Below, in pieces: positions 58,114 through 64,000 of a DNA stretch of 64,000 bases (positions are counted from its first letter, which is position 1; each line of letters opens with the position of its first letter). The notes below the pieces were generated by a model. That model ran no database searches, had not been told where the DNA came from, and worked only from the letters and a program-made list of their open reading frames with translations. Source of the DNA: UMGS1387 sp045539625 (lineage in GTDB: Bacteria > Bacillota > Clostridia > Oscillospirales > CAG-382); the NCBI GenBank assembly GCA_045539625.1, contig JAZQFS010000028.1, positions 1 to 64,000 of the forward strand, written 5' to 3'. The position numbers and the translations under genes are program-made.

Positions 58114-60942
58114 ATGTCAATTATTACAAAGTTGTTCGGCACAAGAAGCGAAAGAGAAGTTAAAAAGCTTCTTCCCATAATAGAAAAAATCGAGGCACTT
58201 GACGAAAAGTTCTCCGCTATGAGCGAAAAAGAGCTGAGAGGTATGACGCAGGTGCTCAAAGCAAGACTTGCAGACGGAGAAACGCTTGACGATATTCTTC
58301 CCGAAGCCTTTGCAACGGTGAGAGAAGCCTCGTGGCGAGTGCTTGAAATGAAGCACTTTCATGTACAGCTCATAGGCGGTCTTGTTATCCATCAGGGCAG
58401 AATAGCCGAAATGAAAACAGGTGAAGGTAAAACCCTTATGGCAACGCTTCCCGCATACCTTAACGCACTTACGGGTAAGGGCGTGCACATTGTTACGGTA
58501 AACGATTATCTTGCACGCCGTGACAGTGAGTGGATGGGTAAGGTTTATAACTATCTCGGCCTTTCGGTTGGACTTATTGTTCACGGTCTTACACAGGCAC
58601 AGAGAAAACAGGCTTACGCTGCCGATATCACCTACGGTACAAATAACGAGTTCGGCTTTGACTATCTGAGAGACAACATGGCTGTCAACAAGGAAAGCCT
58701 TGTGCAGAGAGGTCACGCTTTTGCTATTGTGGACGAGGTTGACTCTATCCTTATAGACGAAGCAAGAACTCCTCTTATTATTTCAGGCGAGGGTGACGCA
58801 AGCACAGATATGTACGCAAAGGCGGATAAGTTTGCCGCTTCCCTTCGTGTTCACGTAATCAAGGAGCTTGACAATAAGGAACAGCAGGACGATATTGACG
58901 GCGACTATATCGTTGATGAAAAGAAAAAGACGGTTGTTCTTACGGCAGAGGGTATCAAGAAGGCAGAAAAATACTTTGGCGTAGATAACCTGTCGGATAC
59001 AGATAACATCACGCTTTCCAACCACATCAATCTTGCCATACGTGCAAGAGGTGCAATGAAGAACGATGTTGACTATGTTGTAAAGGACGGCGAGGTGCTG
59101 ATAGTTGACTCCTTCACCGGAAGAATTATGCTGGGACGCCGCTTCTCCAACGGTCTTCATCAGGCGATTGAAGCAAAGGAAGGCGTAAAAATCAAGAACG
59201 AGTCAAAGACTCTTGCAACAATTACTTTCCAGAATTTCTTCCGTCTTTACAATAAGCTGTCGGGTATGACAGGTACGGCACTTACCGAAGAAGAGGAGTT
59301 TCAGGAAATCTATAAGCTTGACGTTGTTGAAATTCCCACCAACCGTCCCATGCAGAGAAAGGACGAAAACGACGTTGTTTACAGAACGGTAAGAGGAAAG
59401 TACAACGCAATTGTAAAGCAGATTAAGGAGTGCCACGAAAAAGGTCAGCCCGTGCTTGTGGGTACTGTTTCCATAGAAAAGAGTGAGCTTTTGTCAGCCA
59501 TTCTCAATAAAAACGGTGTTCCCCATACCGTGCTTAATGCAAAGTTCCACGAAAAGGAAGCTGAGATTGTAGCACAGGCAGGTAAATACGGTGCAGTTAC
59601 CATTTCCACCAATATGGCAGGCCGTGGTACCGATATTATGCTTGGCGGTAATGCGGAATACCTTGCAAAGAACGAAATGAAAAAGATGGGCTATGAGCCT
59701 GAACAGATAAGCGATGCAACAAGCTATTTTGAAACGGACGACGAGAGCGTTTTGGAACTTCGTAAGATTTACAGCGAGCTGTACGCACGTTTCAAGGCTG
59801 AAATTGCACCTGAAGCAAAGAAGGTGCAGGAAGCAGGCGGTCTTTATATTCTCGGTACCGAAAGACACGAAAGCCGCCGTATCGACAATCAGCTGAGAGG
59901 ACGTGCCGGACGTCAGGGCGACCCCGGTGCATCACGCTTCTTCCTTTCACTTGAAGATGACCTTCTCAGACTTTTCGGCAGCGAAAAAATAGCAGGTATG
60001 GTTGAACGTCTCGGTCTTGATGAGGATACACCCATAGATGCTGCAATTCTGTCGGGCACAATCGAAAATGCACAGAAGCGTCTTGAATCAATGAACTTTG
60101 AAAGACGTAAGAATGTGCTTCTTTACGACAACGTAATGAATCAGCAAAGAGAGGGCGTTTACAAAAAGAGAGCCTCTATTTTGCAGGGCGATGATGTTAA
60201 AGAGCTTATCGATAAGTGGATTGGCGAATATGTTGAGCAGGGCTGCGAAAGCTTCCTTGTGGGTGAGACTGTTGAAGAATGGAATCTTGAGGGACTTAGA
60301 GGCTACTTCTACGGAATCCTTACAGATGATAATGACTTCAAATATGACGATAAGCAAATCCATAAAATTACCGAGGATAAGATTATTGACGAGCTGCTTG
60401 ACCGTGCAAGAACAAAGTATGCAGAAAAGGAAGAGCTGTTCCCCGACGGACATTTAAGAGAAATCGAGAGAATTGTACTTCTTCGCAATATTGACCGTCA
60501 TTGGGTAGACCACATTGACGCAATGGATGACCTTGAAGACGGTATCGGACTTCGTGCATGGGGACAGAAGGACCCTGTCAAGGAGTATCAGTTTGAAGCG
60601 GACAATATGTTTGCGGATATGAACGATGCCATCAAGGAAGAAACGGTAAAAATGCTGCTTCAGGTTATGCCTGCATCGACTGTAAGACACGCAGGTGTGG
60701 GACAGATGAATGAAGCACGCAAAACAATGCCTGCGGGACCTGTTCCCGGCGGTATGACAGGAGGAGTTGCAGCTCCCACACAAAGAGAAAACGTGTATGG
60801 CAGAGCGGCAAAGCCCGAACAGGAAAATAAAACTCCCTACGTAAAGCCTGCAAGCGAAAAGGTTGGCAGAAACGATCCGTGTCCCTGCGGCAGCGGCAAA
60901 AAGTATAAAAAGTGCTGCGGACAAGGTGCTTCGGAGGAATAA
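58114..60942 (+). CDS. secA: Preprotein translocase ATPase SecA
   Basis: SecA (942 aa) drives protein export through SecYEG. It has Walker A MKTGEGKTLMATLPAYLNAL, the DEVDSILIDEARTPLIISG Walker B, the preprotein cross-linking insertion, the second RecA-like domain with STNMAGRGTDIMLGG and RGRAGRQGDPGASRFFLSLEDDL, and a C-terminal zinc SEC-C motif NDPCPCGSGKKYKKCCG. An insertion of about 60 residues around KKMGYEPEQISDATSYFET is typical of Clostridia. ATG at 58114 with GAGG upstream. Housekeeping form with a complete zinc tail, not SecA2. Confidence 0.98.
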   Translation: MSIITKLFGTRSEREVKKLLPIIEKIEALDEKFSAMSEKELRGMTQVLKARLADGETLDDILPEAFATVREASWRVLEMKHFHVQLIGGLVIHQGRIAEMKTGEGKTLMATLPAYLNALTGKGVHIVTVNDYLARRDSEWMGKVYNYLGLSVGLIVHGLTQAQRKQAYAADITYGTNNEFGFDYLRDNMAVNKESLVQRGHAFAIVDEVDSILIDEARTPLIISGEGDASTDMYAKADKFAASLRVHVIKELDNKEQQDDIDGDYIVDEKKKTVVLTAEGIKKAEKYFGVDNLSDTDNITLSNHINLAIRARGAMKNDVDYVVKDGEVLIVDSFTGRIMLGRRFSNGLHQAIEAKEGVKIKNESKTLATITFQNFFRLYNKLSGMTGTALTEEEEFQEIYKLDVVEIPTNRPMQRKDENDVVYRTVRGKYNAIVKQIKECHEKGQPVLVGTVSIEKSELLSAILNKNGVPHTVLNAKFHEKEAEIVAQAGKYGAVTISTNMAGRGTDIMLGGNAEYLAKNEMKKMGYEPEQISDATSYFETDDESVLELRKIYSELYARFKAEIAPEAKKVQEAGGLYILGTERHESRRIDNQLRGRAGRQGDPGASRFFLSLEDDLLRLFGSEKIAGMVERLGLDEDTPIDAAILSGTIENAQKRLESMNFERRKNVLLYDNVMNQQREGVYKKRASILQGDDVKELIDKWIGEYVEQGCESFLVGETVEEWNLEGLRGYFYGILTDDNDFKYDDKQIHKITEDKIIDELLDRARTKYAEKEELFPDGHLREIERIVLLRNIDRHWVDHIDAMDDLEDGIGLRAWGQKDPVKEYQFEADNMFADMNDAIKEETVKMLLQVMPASTVRHAGVGQMNEARKTMPAGPVPGGMTGGVAAPTQRENVYGRAAKPEQENKTPYVKPASEKVGRNDPCPCGSGKKYKKCCGQGASEE

Positions 60943-60945
60943 AAA

Positions 60946-61554
60946 ATGGGCTTCGGACTGATTTTTTTAGGCTGGGTGACATTGCTGTTCTTTAAAATAA
61001 TGCCTGTAGGTATTGTGGGAACACTTGTGATGTACAAAGGTCTGTGCAAGCTGTCGGACTACGGAAAGAATTTTGTACGGGCAAAAAAAGCGTGTCTTGT
61101 GCTTATGCTGTACTTTGTGCTTTTCGGGGTAATGCGGACACTTGATATAACGGGTGTGTTCAGATTTACACAGGTTCTGGTGCTGGTATATGCTGACGAA
61201 ATTTTTTACTATGCGTCACTTCTTGTGTTCTCATACTTTCTTTACAGAGGGCTTGGCGATATATCACGTCAGACAGGCTTTGAAAAGGGCATAAAAAGAG
61301 AACAGAAATGTATATCGCTCCTGATAGTTTTTGTGCTGTTTACGGCAGTAAGAATTGTGTGCTACTTTTTCGGCGTGGAGATGTATCTGCGTTTTGCAAT
61401 GCTGGTGTATGAGCTGTTCTGGCTTGTATACAGCGCAATGTATATTTATTCCTGCTATATGATGATAGCAACGCAGGAAATAATTGACGAGGAAAATAAA
61501 AAAATGCGTGAATACGACGAAAAGTATTCTATGCTTAAAAGAAAGAAGAAATAA
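60946..61554 (+). CDS. Hypothetical polytopic membrane protein
   Basis: A 202-residue protein with about five hydrophobic helices (for example LGWVTLLFFKIMPVGIVGTL near the N-terminus, VLMLYFVLFGVMRTL, IVFVLFTAVRIVCYFFG) and a basic Lys-rich C-terminal tail. It begins four bases after the secA stop; its ribosome binding site GGAGG is inside the secA end, implying co-transcription. I do not recognise the family. The distant pattern resembles the larger membrane protein at 62750 onward. Role unknown. Confidence 0.7.
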   Translation: MGFGLIFLGWVTLLFFKIMPVGIVGTLVMYKGLCKLSDYGKNFVRAKKACLVLMLYFVLFGVMRTLDITGVFRFTQVLVLVYADEIFYYASLLVFSYFLYRGLGDISRQTGFEKGIKREQKCISLLIVFVLFTAVRIVCYFFGVEMYLRFAMLVYELFWLVYSAMYIYSCYMMIATQEIIDEENKKMREYDEKYSMLKRKKK

Positions 61555-61585
61555 TCCGACTTTTCGGATTTGGAGGAAAAGGGCT

Positions 61586-61984
61586 ATGTTAAGACAGGGA
61601 CTTCTGGGAAAAGAACAGGCTATAGTCAGCCACAGCAACAGTGCACTGGCAGTTGGAAGCGGCTCTCTCGAGGTGTTTTCAACTCCATCTATGATTGCAC
61701 TTATGGAAAGTGCGGCGGCAGGAAGCGTCAAGGCTCACCTTGAGCCCGGCAAAACCACGGTTGGTGTTTCCATAGAGGCAAAGCACATTTCAGCAACACC
61801 TCTGGGTATGATGGTGTTCTGCGAAAGCGAGCTTACAGAGGTTGACGGAAAAAGACTTGTGTTTAAAATCACCGCTTTTGACAAACACGGCGAAATCGGT
61901 TCTGCAAGACATGAAAGAATGATTGTGGATGCAAAGCGTTTTATGGAAAAGGCGGCATCAAAAAAGGAGTTAAGGCATGAATAA
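61586..61984 (+). CDS. Hotdog-fold thioesterase, FlK-like
   Basis: A 132-residue protein of the fluoroacetyl-CoA-thioesterase-like hotdog family: VFSTPSMIALMESAAAG carries the Thr-...-Glu pair and SIEAKHISATPLGM the His known as catalytic in FlK-type enzymes. The ATG at 61586 has GGAGG upstream. It may clear acyl-CoA intermediates; fluoroacetyl specificity is not implied. Overlaps the next gene by eight bases and sits in the secA downstream run. Confidence 0.85.
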   Translation: MLRQGLLGKEQAIVSHSNSALAVGSGSLEVFSTPSMIALMESAAAGSVKAHLEPGKTTVGVSIEAKHISATPLGMMVFCESELTEVDGKRLVFKITAFDKHGEIGSARHERMIVDAKRFMEKAASKKELRHE

Positions 61985-62735
61985 CAGCCCCGATAAACAG
62001 AAAAAAACTGTCTCACAGGAAAGAAAAGACGAAATAAAAAGTGTCAAGGCTAAGGAAAAAAAGCTTGTAAAGAAGCTTATTTCCATAGTGCTTGCGGTGT
62101 TTGTTCTGCTTGCAGTGTTGCTTTTTGTCCTTGACAGATGTGAAAAAGGTGCAAATTCACTTGAAGATGTGACTATAGAGCAGATCGATGAAATCTATCC
62201 CACATTAAATCCTTATCCTGCAGAATTTGATAAGGACCTGTCGGAATATAATCCTGTTTTGATGTATACAGGACCTGACGGCAATTCCTATTCAATAGCA
62301 GATATACCCGAAATAAACAAAAACGAGGCTCACCGATTCTTTGAGAAATATTTTGATATACTGAAAAAGGGTGACTTCACTTCCTACGGCGGACTTTTTA
62401 CACAGTCCTATAAAAAAAATCCCCGCGGATTTGAAAAGGATTTTTCCCGTAAATTTCCTCCTCAGGAGCTTTACGATATCAAGGTCAAAGAAATGCTCAG
62501 AAGCACCGACGGCACGGTGAAGTATACCTATGAGGGTAAGGAGTGCTTCTTCGGATATTATCTTGTAAGCTATAAAATCCACAGAAATGATGGCTTTTTC
62601 AGACGAGATTTGTATGCCGAGGGCGTAGAAAGACCTCTTGTTTTTGAGCTTGTAACCTTTAATAAGGATACACCGCAGGAGCAGACCTTTATAAAAAACA
62701 TTTATACCGAAAGCAGTATACCCCTTGAAGGGTAA
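61977..62735 (+). CDS. Hypothetical single-pass membrane protein
   Basis: A 252-residue protein with a highly charged cytoplasmic N-terminus (Lys/Glu-rich, first 35 residues), one transmembrane helix (LISIVLAVFVLLAVLLFVL), and an extracytoplasmic domain with aromatic-rich segments (FFEKYFDILKKGDFTSYGG, FFGYYLVSYKIHRNDGFFRR). No conserved family recognised. It starts within the end of the thioesterase gene with AAGGAG upstream. The outer domain might be an NTF2-like or cell-wall-associated fold, which is only a guess. Confidence 0.7.
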   Translation: MNNSPDKQKKTVSQERKDEIKSVKAKEKKLVKKLISIVLAVFVLLAVLLFVLDRCEKGANSLEDVTIEQIDEIYPTLNPYPAEFDKDLSEYNPVLMYTGPDGNSYSIADIPEINKNEAHRFFEKYFDILKKGDFTSYGGLFTQSYKKNPRGFEKDFSRKFPPQELYDIKVKEMLRSTDGTVKYTYEGKECFFGYYLVSYKIHRNDGFFRRDLYAEGVERPLVFELVTFNKDTPQEQTFIKNIYTESSIPLEG

Positions 62736-62749
62736 CAGGTGAGGATTCA

Positions 62750-64000
62750 ATGAAAAGCAGACTTATTCTCATATTTACGGGACTTGTGTTCTTCTTCAAC
62801 CCTTGCTATAATATGCTGGACATAATGCCTGATTTTATCGGTGCAATCTTGATAATGTCAGGGCTGGGCGGATTTATCTACTTTGACGCAAATTTTGCCG
62901 ACGCACACAGATATGCAAAGTACCTTTTGTGGATATCGGTGTTAAGACTTGTTTTGTGCGTGTGGACGGCTTCGGGACACTGGGACTACGTTATGCCCTT
63001 TACCTTTGTGGCGGTAGTTCTTGAAGCAATTTTTATGATTGCTATGTTCAAGTCACTTTATTACGGAGCGGAATACACGCTTATGCGAAGCGGCTCTGAC
63101 AGCAGTCCCAAGTTTATAAATGAAGCATTCACCATGTCCTTCATTTTTACAATAGTAACACGGTTTCTTGACTTTGCACCTCATATTGCGGATATTGCCG
63201 CTCAGGATGCAGAGCTTGACCTCAGCCACGGTGCAACCTTTAAAATGCCTCTTGCACAGCTTAAAATGTATCTTCTTGCGGCGTGCCTTGTTTGCTCGCT
63301 GATTTTGGGTATTATTTATCTGTTTATAACGGCAAGAGCATGGATAAAGCTTATACGGGATAAAGAATACAGAGCTTTTTTAAAGGAAAAGTATGACAGC
63401 TTTTTGCGTGATGAAAGAGATGCTTACGTTACAAGACGTGTAAGCTTTGCATATCTTCTTATGACTGCGGCATTTGCTTTTTTGGCTGATTTTTATATAG
63501 ATGCCGTGAACATTATACCGTCCCATATAGCAGTAATACTGTTTTTTGCTTCGGCTTGGGTGCTGTGTGCACTTTACGGAAAAAAGCCCAATGTACCTGT
63601 GTTTGTTGCGGCTCTTTGTGCTGTTGCGGTAAACTATATGTATCTGTCAAAGGTGCATCTTGGCATAAACTATCTTTACTCTGTCGATTCCTACGGCAGA
63701 GAAGAATTTCCTCTTCTTGCAAGTGATAAATCGGTGTTGTATGCTGCAGTGTTCGGTTTACTCTCGCTTCTTTTGATGTTTGCGGTGATAAGCTATACGG
63801 CAAACTGTGCAAAGCAAGTGTTTGTAAGAGAAAAACGAAGGAATGCACTTACTAAGCTTTTTGTGTTGAGAATACTGTCATTTTTCACACTTGCGTTTGT
63901 ATGTGCCTCAGGTGTGCTGACGGCAGTGTGCGGACGTGTTGCATCAATCCCCGCTGTTACCGATTATGTAAAAAACAAGGCTTTTATCACAAGCGGAAAG
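62750..64000 (+). CDS. Polytopic membrane protein (cut by window edge)
   Basis: At least 417 residues with eight or more hydrophobic helices: LILIFTGLVFFFNPCYNML at the N-terminus, YLLWISVLRLVLCVW, FTFVAVVLEAIFMIAMF, LYLLAACLVCSLILGIIYLF region, and several more. The frame is open to the window end. The ATG at 62750 follows AGGTGAGG and is 14 bases after the previous gene, so co-transcribed. The first 20 residues (FNPCYNMLDIMPDFIGAIL) show the hallmark of an uncharacterised clostridial membrane protein type; no function known. The protein is incomplete here. Confidence 0.8.
   Translation, partial: MKSRLILIFTGLVFFFNPCYNMLDIMPDFIGAILIMSGLGGFIYFDANFADAHRYAKYLLWISVLRLVLCVWTASGHWDYVMPFTFVAVVLEAIFMIAMFKSLYYGAEYTLMRSGSDSSPKFINEAFTMSFIFTIVTRFLDFAPHIADIAAQDAELDLSHGATFKMPLAQLKMYLLAACLVCSLILGIIYLFITARAWIKLIRDKEYRAFLKEKYDSFLRDERDAYVTRRVSFAYLLMTAAFAFLADFYIDAVNIIPSHIAVILFFASAWVLCALYGKKPNVPVFVAALCAVAVNYMYLSKVHLGINYLYSVDSYGREEFPLLASDKSVLYAAVFGLLSLLLMFAVISYTANCAKQVFVREKRRNALTKLFVLRILSFFTLAFVCASGVLTAVCGRVASIPAVTDYVKNKAFITSGK

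Overview
The window looks like an origin-proximal stretch of chromosome from an endospore-forming Gram-positive bacterium of the class Clostridia (Ruminococcaceae/Oscillospiraceae-like). The evidence is Spo0A, a SpoIIQ-like LytM protein, a T-box threonyl-tRNA synthetase leader, an FMN-riboswitch-controlled RibU, GdpP/YybS, WalRK, ECF transporter ATPases, strong AGGAGG ribosome binding sites and frequent TTG/GTG starts. I see no rRNA, tRNA, CRISPR array, insertion sequence or prophage. The content is almost wholly core-genome.

Left arm (1-27.3 kb, mostly minus strand): feoA/feoB with paired metalloregulator-like operators; a PHP-domain protein; a 2[4Fe-4S] ferredoxin; riboflavin importer ribU behind an FMN riboswitch, with a dense cluster of DnaA-box-like sequences in its leader; the str operon rpsL-rpsG-fusA and tuf; an ECF sigma / anti-sigma / acyl-CoA ligase operon; guaB, a secreted stalk/deacetylase-like protein, walR, walK and a NodB-fold deacetylase; thrS with its T-box; spo0A; a SpoVD-like penicillin-binding protein; a YtqB-like methyltransferase; a SpoIIQ-like protein; a WYL regulator; and a two-gene uronate/sugar set (UxuB-like SDR and a TIM-barrel isomerase).

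Right arm (27.5-64 kb, entirely plus strand): an M23/G5 envelope peptidase, a DUF3298-type lipoprotein, ruvAB, rbgA, rnhB, yraN, a dipeptidase, thrC, recD2, a HAD phosphatase and three tandem M42 aminopeptidase paralogues, the third without catalytic residues. After a strong promoter come yybS, gdpP, an orphan parA/soj, a YerB-like lipoprotein, argS and yebC. After a terminator come HIT, apt-like, mtaB, ecfA1, ecfA2, a MATE pump and a second deacetylase. After another terminator come a lipoprotein, secA, a hotdog thioesterase and three membrane proteins, the last cut by the window edge.

The most notable non-genic signals are two perfect parS centromere sites (27616-27635 and 30871-30886). Each lies inside a coding sequence, and both are read as Asn-Val-Ser-Arg-Glu-Thr in what look like flexible protein segments. 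The DnaA-box-like cluster at 3455-3626 is the third. With an orphan ParA, the yybS-gdpP, walRK and guaB neighbourhood, and a coding-strand switch near 24-27 kb, these indicate the region lies close to the replication origin, although no dnaA/dnaN is present to prove where oriC is.
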